Shown here in pieces: positions 9,984 through 19,973 of a stretch of 64,000 bases of DNA. This DNA is from Hahella sp. HNIBRBA332 (GTDB lineage Bacteria > Pseudomonadota > Gammaproteobacteria > Pseudomonadales > Oleiphilaceae), in contig NZ_CP132203.1 of the NCBI RefSeq assembly GCF_030719035.1, positions 5,412,501-5,476,500 of the forward strand. The letters run 5' to 3'. A model generated the notes under the pieces. It was not told where the DNA came from and did not search any database. It saw only the letters and a list, made by a program, of their open reading frames with translations. The translations under genes were made by a program, and so were the position numbers. The stretch's first letter is position 1; each line of letters begins with the position of its first letter.

Positions 9984-10721
9984 ATGACGAAAGTGATCAT
10001 CGTCGACGACGAGCCCCTGGCCAGAGAGCGCCTGAAGCGATTACTGCTGGACACCCATTATGAGGTCTGCGCGGAAGCGGCCGGCGGGGATGAAGCCCTT
10101 GAACGCATCCGTCTCCACTCGCCGGATATTGTCCTGCTTGATATCCGCATGCCCGGAAAAGACGGCTTGGAAGTGGCGGCGGAGCTGGCGCAACATCCCC
10201 AACCGCCCGCTGTGATCTTCACCACCGCCTACGATGAATACGCCATCCAGGCGTTCCGGGTGCGCGCGCAGGACTATTTGCTCAAGCCCATTCGGCGTGA
10301 GGACCTGATGCGCGCCCTGCAAAACGTCACGCAAGTGAATCGCGCTCAGTTGCAAAGCCTGAAGCAAGAAATCAACGGACAGGACGAGGCGCCGGCGGTG
10401 GTGTGCCGCAGCAGTCGCGGCATGGAGCGCATTAAAATCAGCGACGTGCTCTATTTGCAAGCGGAACACAAGTATGTGACGGTATTTCATACACAAGGCG
10501 AGACCCTCAGTGATCAACCGTTGAAAGAGCTGGAGCAAGCCCTGCATCCCCATTTTTTGCGCATCCATCGCAATACGCTGATCAACCGCCACTATATAGA
10601 AATCCTGCAACGCCGCCACGACGGCCATTACGAAGTACGCCTGCGGGGCGTGAGAGAAGCGCTTCCCGTCAGCCGGCGCCTGGTGACCGAGGTCAAACAA
10701 TTTCTAGCGCAGCCGACCTGA
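9984..10721 (+). CDS. algR: AlgR-type LytTR response regulator
   Basis: Two-component regulator of 245 residues and the expected partner of the upstream kinase. The receiver domain (about 1-120) has the acidic pocket VDDEP, the phospho-acceptor Asp in IVLLDIRMPGKDG (about residue 54), the Thr in IFTTAYDEYA and the Lys in YLLKPI. The C-terminal LytTR DNA-binding domain (about 140-243) shows the family pattern RIKISDVLYLQAEHKYVTV and FLRIHRNTLIN. It follows the kinase gene by 40 bp, then hemC starts 120 bp downstream. In Pseudomonas AlgR also influences neighbouring genes; whether it does here cannot be seen. Confidence 0.9.
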   Translation: MTKVIIVDDEPLARERLKRLLLDTHYEVCAEAAGGDEALERIRLHSPDIVLLDIRMPGKDGLEVAAELAQHPQPPAVIFTTAYDEYAIQAFRVRAQDYLLKPIRREDLMRALQNVTQVNRAQLQSLKQEINGQDEAPAVVCRSSRGMERIKISDVLYLQAEHKYVTVFHTQGETLSDQPLKELEQALHPHFLRIHRNTLINRHYIEILQRRHDGHYEVRLRGVREALPVSRRLVTEVKQFLAQPT

Positions 10722-10841
10722 TCGACCTCCAGCAAAGACAAGCGACGGGAAAATGAGTATGCTAGCGCCTGCGGTTGGATTTATGAGTAATTTCAACCGA
10801 CTTTTTCGCCGGATACGACACAATTAGCGCAATTTTAAACT

Positions 10842-11777
10842 ATGCCGAAACAGCACCTTGTGATCGCCACACGTCAAAGCGCGCTCGCGCTATGGCAGGC
10901 GGAGCACGTCAAACAACGCCTTGAAGCGTTACACCCCGGATTGACCGTCGAATTGCTCGGATTAACCACCAAAGGCGACATTATTCTGGATACGCCGCTC
11001 GCCAAAGTCGGCGGCAAAGGGCTCTTCGTCAAGGAGCTGGAGACAGCCTTGCTGGAAGGTCGCGCCGATATCGCCGTCCATTCCATGAAAGACGTTCCCA
11101 TGGAGTTTCCACCCGGCCTGGGCCTTGGAGCGATTCTGGAGCGGGAAACTCCCACCGACGCTTTTGTCAGTAATCAGTACGCCAGTCTGGATGAGTTGCC
11201 TGAGGGCGCTGTCGTGGGCACCTCCAGTCTGCGCCGCCAGTGCCAGTTATCCGAGCGGCGACCAGACCTGAAAATCGTTTCCCTGCGCGGCAACGTCAAT
11301 ACGCGACTGGCCAAGCTCGACGCCGGCGAATTCGACGCCATTATCCTTGCCGCGTCCGGACTGAAGCGATTGGGCTTCGCCGATCGCATCCGTGAAGAGC
11401 TGACGCCGGAAGTCAGTTTGCCCGCTGTCGGACAGGGCGCGCTTGGCATTGAATGTCGCCTCGACGACGCTGAGTCCATGGCGCTTATCGCACCCTTGCA
11501 GGATGCGGAAACCACCGCGCGGGTGTCGGCGGAAAGAGCCATGAATCACCGTCTGCAAGGAGGGTGTCAGGTACCTATCGCCGGCTATGCGGAAATCACC
11601 GGCGACCAAATGAGATTACGCGGCTTAGTAGGCAGCCCGGACGGCGTGCAAGTACTCCGGGACGAAGTGAAAGGGCCTGTCGCCGCAGCGGAAACCCTCG
11701 GCACGGAGCTGGCCGAGCGTCTATTGCAACAAGGAGCAGGAAAAATTCTGGAAGCCGTGTATGGAAACCACTCTTAA
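10842..11777 (+). CDS. hemC: Porphobilinogen deaminase (hydroxymethylbilane synthase)
   Basis: Polymerises four porphobilinogens into hydroxymethylbilane for haem and sirohaem synthesis. The protein is 311 residues. The cofactor-carrying Cys is in [11 protein letters not shown] (about residue 243), and the Arg-rich substrate loop [10 protein letters not shown] plus [10 protein letters not shown] (about 130-155) is intact. The N-terminus [13 protein letters not shown] is canonical. The 3' end overlaps the hemD start by 17 bp, so translation of the two is probably coupled. Confidence 0.97.
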   Translation: MPKQHLVIATRQSALALWQAEHVKQRLEALHPGLTVELLGLTTKGDIILDTPLAKVGGKGLFVKELETALLEGRADIAVHSMKDVPMEFPPGLGLGAILERETPTDAFVSNQYASLDELPEGAVVGTSSLRRQCQLSERRPDLKIVSLRGNVNTRLAKLDAGEFDAIILAASGLKRLGFADRIREELTPEVSLPAVGQGALGIECRLDDAESMALIAPLQDAETTARVSAERAMNHRLQGGCQVPIAGYAEITGDQMRLRGLVGSPDGVQVLRDEVKGPVAAAETLGTELAERLLQQGAGKILEAVYGNHS

Positions 11778-12543
11778 TCAGGAGCTTAGCGGCCTCAGAG
11801 TGCTGTTGACCCGCCCTCAGGGAGAAAGCGATTCCTTGCGCGCGCTGCTGGAGCAAAGCGGCGCGGAAGTTCGAGTGTTGCCGGCCATCGCCATTGAGCC
11901 GCTACCCGAAACACAAGCCATAAAAGACTGCATCCTCGATCTGGATCGCTATACTCATGTGATCTGCGTGAGTAAACATGCATCGCGTCTACTGCTGGAA
12001 TTGATAGACGCTTACTGGCCGCAAGCGCCACAGGGCGTGCGCTGGTTCGCCATCGGCGAGAGCAGCGCCGCGCCGCTACGCAGCTATGGACTGACAGTCA
12101 ACACGCCTGAGCAAGGCTGCGCTTCCGAGCAATTACTGGAACACCCCGGTTTGCAGGCGCGCAACGAAGACGAGCCCCCCATGCGAGTGTTGATTGTGAA
12201 GGGCTGCGGCGGACGCGAATTGTTGGCGGAAACCATGCAGGAGCGCGGCGCGCATGTCGCCACCCTGGAGTTATATGAGCGTAAAGCGCTGGAGTATGAC
12301 CCCAATGAATTAAACGAAGCCCTCAAGCAATGGCGTCCAGAGGTCATCGTCACGTTATCCGGCGAGACTCTGCTGCACCTTTGCCAACTGGGCCAGAATA
12401 TCGGTTACGCCTGGGGCGACACGCTGTTCGTCATCCCCAGCGCCAGAGTCGCCACCCTGGCGCAGGAAAACCGTCTGAATTACAAAATCGCGCCGGAGTT
12501 ATCCGACGAGGCCTTACTGGCTCTCCTCAAAACGGCATGTTAA
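11761..12543 (+). CDS. hemD: Uroporphyrinogen-III synthase
   Basis: Closes and inverts ring D of hydroxymethylbilane to give uroporphyrinogen III. The protein is 260 residues with two Rossmann-like lobes. Family features seen are [24 protein letters not shown] at the N-terminus, [16 protein letters not shown] (about 60-76), and [13 protein letters not shown] in the second lobe. Sequence conservation in this family is low, so identity rests partly on its place between hemC and hemX. Confidence 0.93.
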   Translation: METTLNQELSGLRVLLTRPQGESDSLRALLEQSGAEVRVLPAIAIEPLPETQAIKDCILDLDRYTHVICVSKHASRLLLELIDAYWPQAPQGVRWFAIGESSAAPLRSYGLTVNTPEQGCASEQLLEHPGLQARNEDEPPMRVLIVKGCGGRELLAETMQERGAHVATLELYERKALEYDPNELNEALKQWRPEVIVTLSGETLLHLCQLGQNIGYAWGDTLFVIPSARVATLAQENRLNYKIAPELSDEALLALLKTAC

Positions 12544-12617
12544 CCCTTCTCTAGTACCGGAGGGCCGCCGTTGCGTGCAGGCGCGTTGATTACTTAGATT
12601 ACTGGGTAGGAACGAGT

Positions 12618-14021
12618 GTGACGGAAGAAGCAAAACCAAACAAACCAGAACAGCCGGAGCAGGATAAGTCCGCTCTGGAACAGGAGCCCTCGACTTCTCC
12701 TGAACCCGGAATGGAACCCGCCAGCGCCAGGGAAAGCGACACAGAGACCAAGTCTGACGCAGGCTTGTCCGCCTCATTTACTTTGTCTCGGCCGGAAGCC
12801 AGCTCAGAAAAAGATAGTGTGGAAGCGCCTAAAACCGAATCCACCGCATCAGAACCAGAGCAACCAACCATCAAGGCGGAAGACACAGTCAAAGAGCCTG
12901 TGTCCAAACCAACGCCGCCGCCATTATCTCCCCCGCCACCCGCATCACCACCAGTAGCGGCGAAGGAGCCTAAGACCTGGCCTTTATGGCTGGCGATTCT
13001 AGTTCTCTTGGTAGTCATGGGCGTTGGCGCCGGTTGGTTTTGGACTTATATGCAGACTTGGCAAGCCAAACTCGACCGCGCCATGGACCAAAGCCAGGCA
13101 GGAAAACAGCTTGCGGACGAAGTGGGCCTGCGTTATCGGGATCGCCTGGACAAACTGGACGCCGCTGTCGCCAAACAGCGTGAGAGCCAGGCCCAGTTGC
13201 AACAGATGATGGACCAAACCGCGAGAAACCTGTTGAGCAAAGGCGAAACCGGACGAGTCGACTGGCTGTTCGCCGAAGCCGAATATCTGCTCCGTCTCGC
13301 CAATCAGCGTCTGCATATGGAAAAAGACTACGTCGGCTCACTCGCCATTCTACAAGCCGCCGACCAGGTGCTGGCGGAGACCAAAGAAGTCGCCGCCTAT
13401 CCCGTACGCAAAGCTTTGGCGGAGGAAATCGTCAGCCTGCAGGCTATTGCGGACATTGATCGTCAAGGCATCTATCTGCGTTTGGAAGCCCTGATCAATC
13501 AGGTGGAAAATCTGGATCAGCGCCTGTTCCTGAAAGATACCGCCATGCTCAACGATAATCCGGTTCCCGAGGAAGCGCCTACGCCTGGCGGTGAAAGCCA
13601 CTGGTACGACAGCGCGCTGGCTTCTATGGGTAAACTGGAGAAGTACTTCTCTATCCGTCGTCTGGATGCGCCAGTGGAGCCGCTGCTGGCGCCCGAACAA
13701 ATTTACTATCTGCGCCAGAATCTTCGCATGATGCTGGAACAGGCGGAACTCTCACTGCTGGAGAAAAACCAGGATGTTTACGTTCATAGCCTGGAGAAAG
13801 CGGAAAAGTGGGTGGCGGATTATTTCGTCATCAACAACGCCTCCGCCAAAGCCCTGCTGGAAAACCTGCAACAGCTGAAGAAAGAACCCATCGACCCGGA
13901 ATTACCGGATATTTCCACCTCCCTGCGTATGTTGAAGAATCTGATGGAGTCCCTGTACAAGCGCGGCGGTAAACCTACTACCGGCGCGCTCACCCTGGAC
14001 GACGAGGAGTTGGCCTCATGA
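12618..14021 (+). CDS. hemX: HemX-like membrane protein (uroporphyrin-III C-methyltransferase family name)
   Basis: Inner-membrane protein of 467 residues starting at a GTG preceded by AGGA. Residues 1-115 are low-complexity and rich in Pro, Glu, Ser and Ala. They are followed by one transmembrane segment (about 121-145, LWLAILVLLVVMGVGAGWFW) and a long periplasmic helical region with coiled-coil character. Despite the legacy family name it has no methyltransferase motif. Members are thought to be scaffold proteins of the haem pathway. Its stop overlaps the hemY start (ATGA, 14018-14021), so the two are translationally coupled. Confidence 0.88.
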   Translation: MTEEAKPNKPEQPEQDKSALEQEPSTSPEPGMEPASARESDTETKSDAGLSASFTLSRPEASSEKDSVEAPKTESTASEPEQPTIKAEDTVKEPVSKPTPPPLSPPPPASPPVAAKEPKTWPLWLAILVLLVVMGVGAGWFWTYMQTWQAKLDRAMDQSQAGKQLADEVGLRYRDRLDKLDAAVAKQRESQAQLQQMMDQTARNLLSKGETGRVDWLFAEAEYLLRLANQRLHMEKDYVGSLAILQAADQVLAETKEVAAYPVRKALAEEIVSLQAIADIDRQGIYLRLEALINQVENLDQRLFLKDTAMLNDNPVPEEAPTPGGESHWYDSALASMGKLEKYFSIRRLDAPVEPLLAPEQIYYLRQNLRMMLEQAELSLLEKNQDVYVHSLEKAEKWVADYFVINNASAKALLENLQQLKKEPIDPELPDISTSLRMLKNLMESLYKRGGKPTTGALTLDDEELAS

Positions 14022-15268
14022 ACTTCTATGCGCTGGTGCTGCTGATAGCCCTCGCCATCGGCGTGGCGCTGGGCTTTTTAGTGCAGTTGGACGCAGGCTA
14101 TGTGCGCGTCTCCTGGCTTAACTGGCTGGTGGAGACCAACGTCTGGATCGCTTTCGCCCTATTGATAGGGTTTTACTTCGCCCTGCACTATTTGTTCAGA
14201 ACCCTGTCGACCACTCTTGCAGTCAGAGCCGGCTGGCGGCAATGGCGCAAGAAGCGTAAATACAGCCGGGCGCAGCAGAATACTATTCGCGGCTTACTGC
14301 ACTACGCAGAGGGCAACTGGAAACAGGCGCAGAAATATTTGTCCGGCAGCGCGGAACAATCCGACACGCCTCTGATCAACTACCTCGCCTCGGCGCAGGC
14401 CGCCAACGAACTGGGCAATGAAAAAGAAAGCGACTTATTTTTGAAGAAAGCTTTCGACAACACGCCTGGCGGCGACGTCGCCATCGGCGTGACTCAGGCG
14501 CAACTGCAACTGGCGCGCGGGCAATTGGAGCAATGCCTGTCCACCTTGTTGAATCTGCGGAAGAAGACGCCTCACCATCCATTCGTGCTGAAGTTGTTGC
14601 AGCAGGTTTACACCCGTCTGAACGACTGGCAGAAGATGAGCGAGATCTTGCCGGAATTGCGCAAATACAAAGTGCTGAAAGACGACGAGGTGGAAAAGCT
14701 GGAGTTGGAAACCTGGCTCAACCTACTGCGTCAAGCCTGCGACGAAGCCCTGCGGACGCGTAAAGGCGATTTCAACAGCGAACCTCTGAACGCAATCTGG
14801 GACCGCATGCCCGCCAACCTGCGTAAGAATCCTCACGTCATCTACGCCTATGCATCGCAACTGATGCGGCTTGGCGCCGGCGGTCAGGCGGAAACTCTTC
14901 TGCGCAAAGCGTTGAAACAGCATTGGAGCGATATTCTGATTGATCTGTATGGGCAAATCGCCGGTGGCAATGTAGCGGAGCAATTACTGGCGGCGGAACA
15001 CTGGCTGAAAGAGCGTCCCAACGACGCCAGCCTGTTGCTTGCACTGGGACGTCTGAGCTTGAGAAATGAACGCTGGAGCAAAGCCAAAGAGTATTTTGAA
15101 GCGAGCCTGAAACTGAAACGTCGCCGAGAAACATACTATGAACTGGCGCGATTGTTGGCCGCCATGGACCAACCTCAAGCCAGCAATGAATACTTTATTC
15201 AGGCTCTACAGGACAGCGCCAAACTGCCTGACCTGCCGTCGCCGAAGTCGCAACGACGCAGCGCCTGA
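14018..15268 (+). CDS. hemY: HemY-like TPR membrane protein
   Basis: Protein of 416 residues of the proteobacterial HemY family (PF07219), distinct from the Gram-positive HemY oxidase. Two N-terminal membrane segments (about 4-22 and 40-62) are followed by a cytoplasmic or periplasmic helical solenoid of TPR-like repeats, for example LLHYAEGNWKQAQKYL and LGRLSLRNERWSKAKEYFEASLKL. The family is always paired with hemX and is proposed to act in protohaem synthesis or its organisation; the exact role is unclear. It ends just before a strong hairpin shared with the convergent reductase gene. Confidence 0.88.
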   Translation: MNFYALVLLIALAIGVALGFLVQLDAGYVRVSWLNWLVETNVWIAFALLIGFYFALHYLFRTLSTTLAVRAGWRQWRKKRKYSRAQQNTIRGLLHYAEGNWKQAQKYLSGSAEQSDTPLINYLASAQAANELGNEKESDLFLKKAFDNTPGGDVAIGVTQAQLQLARGQLEQCLSTLLNLRKKTPHHPFVLKLLQQVYTRLNDWQKMSEILPELRKYKVLKDDEVEKLELETWLNLLRQACDEALRTRKGDFNSEPLNAIWDRMPANLRKNPHVIYAYASQLMRLGAGGQAETLLRKALKQHWSDILIDLYGQIAGGNVAEQLLAAEHWLKERPNDASLLLALGRLSLRNERWSKAKEYFEASLKLKRRRETYYELARLLAAMDQPQASNEYFIQALQDSAKLPDLPSPKSQRRSA

Positions 15269-15279
15269 TCCGCACTCAT

Positions 15280-15299
15280 CCAGGGGCGTCAGCCCCTGG
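15280..15299. terminator. Hairpin between convergent hemY and reductase genes
   Basis: Perfect 8-bp stem CCAGGGGC / GCCCCTGG with GTCA loop, located 11 bp after the hemY stop and covering the last codons of the convergent reductase gene. There is no clear T run on either side, so it may act as a weak bidirectional terminator or mRNA end stabiliser. Confidence 0.45.
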
Positions 15300-16290
15300 G
15301 CGCATACTCCAACACATCCGAAAAGAACTGCTCATTGGGTAGCCCCAATGGAGCCAGCGCATCCATCGCGGTATACACCATCGTCGGCGAGCCGCTCACA
15401 TAAACCAGACTGTTGTCCCAATGCCTTCGCTCGGCCAGCACCGCACGCACCAGTTCCGCATGATGACCCTGCCATTCGTTATCGCGGTTGTCCGCCATCA
15501 CTGGCGTGAAAGAGATATTCTCATAGCGTTCAGCCCAGGCTTCGGGTAAAGCGCGGGCATACATTTCCTGCGACTGTCTTACGCCCCAATATATAGACAG
15601 CTTACGGTCAAACCCTTGCGCCAGCAGATATTCAACGATGGACTTGATCTGCGCAAACCCCGTGCCTGCGGCGATCAAGGCGACATCCATATCGGGAACG
15701 CCGGAGATAAAACACTTCCCCAACGGTAAACGGGCGCGCACCACGGATTCAGAGGTCAGGTATTGATAGATCGACAGAGCGCTGCGACTCTCCTGGTGAA
15801 CCTGGATGTGCAGTTCCACTTCCCTGGTTCCTGGCGCATTCGCAATGGAAAAGAAAGCCGCCTCGACGCCCGGAGCCAGCAACTCCAGGTATTGTCCGGC
15901 GAAGAACTCCGGCAATGCGCCGGCAGGCGCCAGCAATTGCACTTGATACACATCGTCAGACAGCGCAGTGACCGCCTTGATTTGAAACGCCAGTGTTTTT
16001 GTTTCCAATTCGTTTGGTCCCCAAATCCGTCTTAATTCAAACTCACAATCGCCCGCAGGCGTCGCTTTGCATAATAAAACTTCATCCGCGCCCAGGCGCC
16101 GACATCCCGATTCTCCAGCGCCGCCCGCAACCTCCCCTTTAATCAATCTGGCCACGCAAATATGGCAGACGCCATTATCACACGCATGGGGAATCTTGTA
16201 TCCTTGTCGCAACGCCGCCGCCAAAACCGCTTCGCCATCGCCCGCGTCAAACTCATGGCCGGAAGGTTGAAAGCGCAGGCGATGACGCAT
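15289..16290 (-). CDS. 2Fe-2S ferredoxin / FAD-NAD(P)H reductase fusion
   Basis: Electron-transfer flavoprotein of 333 residues. The N-terminal [2Fe-2S] ferredoxin domain (about 1-90) has the Cys set in HACDNGVCHICVARL, plus a distal Cys in LLCKA. Next comes an FAD-binding domain with FFSIANAPG replacing the usual RxYS motif (about 165), then an NAD-binding domain (GTGFAQIKSIVEYLL and the C-terminal VYVSGSPTMV). This is the layout of CDP-6-deoxy-glucoseen reductase-like and oxygenase reductases. The start is the ATG at 16290, 10 bp after the ubiD stop with GAGG in front; a longer open frame upstream lies inside ubiD. The coupling to ubiD is seen in pseudomonads too. Its electron acceptor is unknown. 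Confidence 0.85.
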   Translation of the reverse strand: MRHRLRFQPSGHEFDAGDGEAVLAAALRQGYKIPHACDNGVCHICVARLIKGEVAGGAGESGCRRLGADEVLLCKATPAGDCEFELRRIWGPNELETKTLAFQIKAVTALSDDVYQVQLLAPAGALPEFFAGQYLELLAPGVEAAFFSIANAPGTREVELHIQVHQESRSALSIYQYLTSESVVRARLPLGKCFISGVPDMDVALIAAGTGFAQIKSIVEYLLAQGFDRKLSIYWGVRQSQEMYARALPEAWAERYENISFTPVMADNRDNEWQGHHAELVRAVLAERRHWDNSLVYVSGSPTMVYTAMDALAPLGLPNEQFFSDVLEYAPRG

Positions 16291-16300
16291 CAGCAAGCCC

Positions 16301-17773
16301 TCAATCAATACCCAACTGCGACCAGAGGTCATCGACACGCGCCTTGACGTCCGCATCCATCTGAATGGTGCGTCCCCATTCCCTCTGCGTCTCTCCGGGC
16401 CATTTATTAGTGGCGTCCAGTCCCATTTTGGAGCCCAGCCCAGATACGGGAGATGCGAAATCCAGATAATCAATGGGCGTATTCTCCACCATGACGGTAT
16501 CCCGGGCTGGATCCATCCGCGTGGTAATGGCCCAGATGACGTCTTTCCAGTCACGGGCGTTGACGTCATCGTCAGTGACGATCACAAACTTGGTGTACAT
16601 GAATTGACGTAAAAATGACCAGACGCCCATCATCACCCGTTTGGCGTGACCAGGATACTGCTTCTTCATGGTCACCACCGCCATGCGATAGGAACAGCCC
16701 TCTGGAGGCAGGTAGAAGTCGACGATTTCCGGAAACTGCTTCTGCAAGATTGGCACAAACACTTCGTTCAGAGCGACGCCCAGCACGGCGGGCTCATCCG
16801 GCGGCCGCCCGGTGTAAGTGCTGTGATAAATCGGCTTCTTCCGCTGCGTAATGCGCTCAACGGTGAACACCGGGAAACGATCGACTTCATTGTAGTAACC
16901 CGTATGATCGCCAAAGGGGCCTTCCGGGGCCATTTCTCCCGGATGAATCACGCCCTCAAGAACGATTTCCGCGCTGGCGGGCGCCTGTAAGTCGCTGCCG
17001 ATGCAACGCACCACCTCTGTTTTATTGCCGCGCAACAACCCTGCAAAGGCGTATTCCGACAGCGTGTCCGGCACCGGCGTCACCGCGCCTAAAATAGTCG
17101 CAGGATCCGCCCCCAGGGCCACTGCAACCGGAAACGGCTCCATGGGATGCGCTTCCCGCCACTCGCGATAGTCGAGAGCGCCGCCCCGGTGCGACAACCA
17201 GCGCATAATCAGTTTGTTGCGGCCAATCAATTGCTGTCGGTATATCCCCAGGTTCTGGCGCGCCTTGTTGGGACCGCGCGTGATCACCAACGGCCAGGTC
17301 ACCAGCGGACCGGCGTCTCCCGGCCAGCAGGTTTGAATCGGATACTGGTAAAGGTCGACGTCATCGCCTTCAATAATCACTTCCTGACAAGGCGCAGAGC
17401 TGACTTCTTTCGGCCCCATATTCATCACTTGCTTGAAGATCGGCAGCTTGCTCCAAGCATCCCGTAGCCCCTTGGGCGGCTCCGGCTCTTTCAGAAAGGC
17501 CAATAGTTTGCCAATTTCCCGCAAACTCTCGACGCTTTCCGCGCCCATGCCCAAAGCCACCCGTTCTGGCGTACCAAACAGGTTGCCAAGAACAGGAATT
17601 GAGTAGCCGCGGGGATTTTCAAATAACAAAGCAGGACCTTCACGCCGCAGCGTACGGTCGCAGATTTCGGTCATTTCCAGATGGGGGTCGACTTCCGCAG
17701 TGATGCGTTTCAGCTCGCCGCGTTGTTCCAATATACGGATGAAGTCTCGCAGATCTCGGTATTGCAGACTCAT
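16301..17773 (-). CDS. ubiD: 3-octaprenyl-4-hydroxybenzoate decarboxylase UbiD
   Basis: Prenylated-FMN-dependent decarboxylase of ubiquinone synthesis; the cofactor is supplied by UbiX, which is not in this window. The ATG at 17773 ([12 protein letters not shown], 490 residues) fits the family N-terminus, while a TTG at 17821 would add 16 residues of no recognisable similarity. The N-terminal [19 protein letters not shown], the metal/cofactor region, and the catalytic-domain motif [11 protein letters not shown] (Glu of the Glu-Arg-Glu network) are all present. It is followed by the reductase gene within 10 bp. Confidence 0.95.
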   Translation of the reverse strand: MSLQYRDLRDFIRILEQRGELKRITAEVDPHLEMTEICDRTLRREGPALLFENPRGYSIPVLGNLFGTPERVALGMGAESVESLREIGKLLAFLKEPEPPKGLRDAWSKLPIFKQVMNMGPKEVSSAPCQEVIIEGDDVDLYQYPIQTCWPGDAGPLVTWPLVITRGPNKARQNLGIYRQQLIGRNKLIMRWLSHRGGALDYREWREAHPMEPFPVAVALGADPATILGAVTPVPDTLSEYAFAGLLRGNKTEVVRCIGSDLQAPASAEIVLEGVIHPGEMAPEGPFGDHTGYYNEVDRFPVFTVERITQRKKPIYHSTYTGRPPDEPAVLGVALNEVFVPILQKQFPEIVDFYLPPEGCSYRMAVVTMKKQYPGHAKRVMMGVWSFLRQFMYTKFVIVTDDDVNARDWKDVIWAITTRMDPARDTVMVENTPIDYLDFASPVSGLGSKMGLDATNKWPGETQREWGRTIQMDADVKARVDDLWSQLGID

Positions 17774-17837
17774 AAGATTCGATATAGACAGGCTGGGGTC
17801 GATGGATTCATAGGCGCACAATATAGGCGCAGCGGAT

Positions 17838-17871
17838 AAAAGAAAACCCCTGCGCCGGCTGGCGACAGGGG
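17838..17871 (-). terminator. Intrinsic terminator of rho
   Basis: Stem CCCCTG+CGCC (17847-17856) pairs with GGCG+CAGGGG (17861-17871) across a GGCT loop and one bulged A. On the minus strand it is followed by TTTTCTTTT. It lies about 30 bp after the rho stop. Confidence 0.85.
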
Positions 17872-17901
17872 CTTAAAACTCATCTCAGGTCAGCCATGCG
17901 C

Positions 17902-19164
17902 CTAGCGCTTTTTCATGGCCTGGAAGAATTCGTCGTTGGTCTTGGTGTCCTTCAACTTATCAAGCAGGAACTCCACCGCGGCGATATCGTCTTCCATAGA
18001 GTGCAGCAGCTTACGCAGGATCCACACTCTTTGCAGCTCTTCCTCGGACATCAGCAATTCTTCACGGCGAGTGCCGGAGCGACGGATGTTAATCGCAGGG
18101 AAGACGCGCTTTTCAGAAATTCTGCGATCCAAATGCACTTCCAGGTTACCGGTGCCCTTGAATTCTTCATAAATCACTTCGTCCATTTTGGAGCCGGTGT
18201 CGATCAACGCCGTAGCGACGATAGTCAGGCTGCCGCCTTCTTCGACATTCCGCGCAGCGCCAAAAAAGCGCTTGGGACGCTCCAGTGCATGGGCGTCCAC
18301 ACCACCGGTCAGTACTTTGCCGGAGGACGGGATAATGGTGTTGTAAGCACGCGCCAGACGAGTGATGGAGTCCAACAGGATCACTACGTCTTTTTTATGC
18401 TCAACCAGACGCTTGGCTTTCTCGATAACCATCTCAGCAACCTGAACGTGACGGGCCGGCGGCTCGTCGAAGGTGCTCGCAACCACTTCACCACGCACGG
18501 TGCGCTGCATCTCGGTCACCTCTTCAGGGCGTTCATCGATCAGCAGAACCATTAAATGGGTTTCGGGATTGTTGCGGGTGATGGATTGGGCGATGTTCTG
18601 CATGAGGAGGGTTTTACCGGCTTTCGGCGGCGATACGATCAAACCGCGCTGCCCTTTACCGATAGGCGCGACCAAATCCAGGATACGCGCTGATAAATCT
18701 TCCGTACTGCCGTTGCCGGCTTCCAGACGCAGTCTTTCCTGTGGGAACAGAGGCGTCAGGTTTTCAAACAGGATTTTGTTGCGGGCGTTTTCAGGTTTGT
18801 CGAAGTTGATCTCATTGACCTTCAACAGTGCGAAATAACGCTCGCCGTCTTTCGGCGGTCGAATCTTACCGGCGATTGTATCGCCCGTTCTGAGGTTAAA
18901 ACGGCGGATTTGACTGGGTGAGACGTAAATGTCGTCAGGGCCGGCCAGGTAGGAACTGTCCGCGGAACGCAAGAAGCCGAAGCCATCCTGCAGGATTTCC
19001 AGAACGCCATCGCCGTAGATGTCTTCGCCGCTTTTGGCGTGCTTTTTCAAAATACTGAAAATCACATCCTGCTTGCGGGAGCGAGCCATATTTTCCAGGC
19101 CCATTTCTTCGGCGATGGTTAATAGCTCAGGAACGGGTTTCTTTTTTAATTCAGTAAGATTCAT
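17902..19164 (-). CDS. rho: Transcription termination factor Rho
   Basis: Hexameric RNA-dependent ATPase that ends transcription at Rho-dependent sites. The length, 420 residues, is standard. The N-terminal helical domain begins [15 protein letters not shown]. The cold-shock-like RNA-binding domain (about 50-120) includes GFGFLRS and [12 protein letters not shown]. The Walker A is PPKAGKTLL (about 180), Walker [17 protein letters not shown], and the secondary RNA-binding Q/R loops follow. Position next to trxA (201 bp upstream) is the standard trxA-rho pair. The 201-bp leader could carry the usual autoregulation, but no attenuator is evident. Confidence 0.98.
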   Translation of the reverse strand: MNLTELKKKPVPELLTIAEEMGLENMARSRKQDVIFSILKKHAKSGEDIYGDGVLEILQDGFGFLRSADSSYLAGPDDIYVSPSQIRRFNLRTGDTIAGKIRPPKDGERYFALLKVNEINFDKPENARNKILFENLTPLFPQERLRLEAGNGSTEDLSARILDLVAPIGKGQRGLIVSPPKAGKTLLMQNIAQSITRNNPETHLMVLLIDERPEEVTEMQRTVRGEVVASTFDEPPARHVQVAEMVIEKAKRLVEHKKDVVILLDSITRLARAYNTIIPSSGKVLTGGVDAHALERPKRFFGAARNVEEGGSLTIVATALIDTGSKMDEVIYEEFKGTGNLEVHLDRRISEKRVFPAINIRRSGTRREELLMSEEELQRVWILRKLLHSMEDDIAAVEFLLDKLKDTKTNDEFFQAMKKR

Positions 19165-19328
19165 AGGATCGAAAAACAGTTGACCTGATTGGAGAGGGTT
19201 AGGTTATAGATGGAAGAGTTTATCGTTTTACTTATTAATCAGCGAAAGGAGGACTATCGCCAAAAAGTTGAAAGCAAAATCAGTATAGGTTGAATTATAG
19301 CCTTCGTCCAGAAAATTACGCGCATTTT

Positions 19329-19351
19329 GAGCAGGGGTCAGACCCCCGCTC
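19329..19351. repeat. Palindrome downstream of trxA
   Basis: Inverted arms GAGC..GGGGTC / GACCCC..GCTC around a single A, immediately after the trxA stop. No T run follows in either direction. The GGGGTCAGACCCC core resembles short dispersed palindromes known from many proteobacterial genomes. It may serve as the trxA end structure. Confidence 0.4.
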
Positions 19352-19365
19352 ACAGAAGGCGTATA

Positions 19366-19692
19366 TTAAAGGTTGCTGTCCAGGAAAGCTGTCAGCTGGG
19401 ACTTGGATAACGCGCCTACTTTGGTCGCATCTACAGCGCCGTTTTTGAACAACATCAGCGTTGGAATACCACGAATGCTGAACTTGGGTGGAGTCTTTTC
19501 ATTTTCGTCGATGTTCAGTTTGCAGATTTTCAGACGATCGCCATATTCTTCCGCGATCTCTTCCAGCACCGGAGCAATCATCTTACAGGGACCGCACCAC
19601 TCAGCCCAGTAATCCACCAGCACGGGGCCATCGGCCTTCAAGACTTCGCTTTCAAAAGAGTCATCAGTTACGTTAACAATTCGGCTGCTCAT
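19366..19692 (-). CDS. trxA: Thioredoxin 1
   Basis: Cytoplasmic disulfide reductase of 108 residues. The active site WCGPCK is at about residues 32-37, the cis-Pro is in [10 protein letters not shown] (about 75) and the buried Asp in VLVDYWAEW. All are canonical for TrxA of the gammaproteobacteria. It precedes rho on the same strand and is divergent from ppx, the standard arrangement. Confidence 0.98.
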   Translation of the reverse strand: MSSRIVNVTDDSFESEVLKADGPVLVDYWAEWCGPCKMIAPVLEEIAEEYGDRLKICKLNIDENEKTPPKFSIRGIPTLMLFKNGAVDATKVGALSKSQLTAFLDSNL

Positions 19693-19911
19693 TATTTAAT
19701 CCTGGCTAAGAGGTGAATGCTTTTACCGACTACTATATAAGGTGGGCCTGGTAAAAATAACCTTAAAATCCGGTTAGGAAAATGACTTTGACGTCCTGTG
19801 AAAGAAGTGGTTCCATTCTCCGCCGGCTTATTTCGGTCGGCTGACCTTAATATTGGAGCAATCAGTACAACTGAAAATTGACCGCTTAGGTCGACTAATT
19901 CAGCAAGCAAG

Positions 19912-19941
19912 TTGACAATCTAAAACGAGATTTCCTAAATA
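19912..19941 (+). promoter_or_regulatory. Candidate sigma-70 promoter of ppx
   Basis: A perfect TTGACA (19912-19917) and a weaker TAAATA (19936-19941) are separated by 18 bp. The site lies 33 bp upstream of the ppx start in the divergent trxA-ppx gap. The -10 match is poor, so this is tentative. Confidence 0.4.
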
Positions 19942-19973
19942 TAAGGTTTAGCGCAAGGATTTCAAGAGAGTTC

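Noticed and set aside
12618..14021. Uroporphyrin-III methyltransferase activity
   Set aside because: The family name is historical; the protein is a membrane-anchored coiled coil with no methyltransferase motif.
16291..16569. N-terminal extension of the reductase frame
   Set aside because: It lies inside ubiD; the ATG at 16290 has a ribosome site and the ferredoxin domain begins there.
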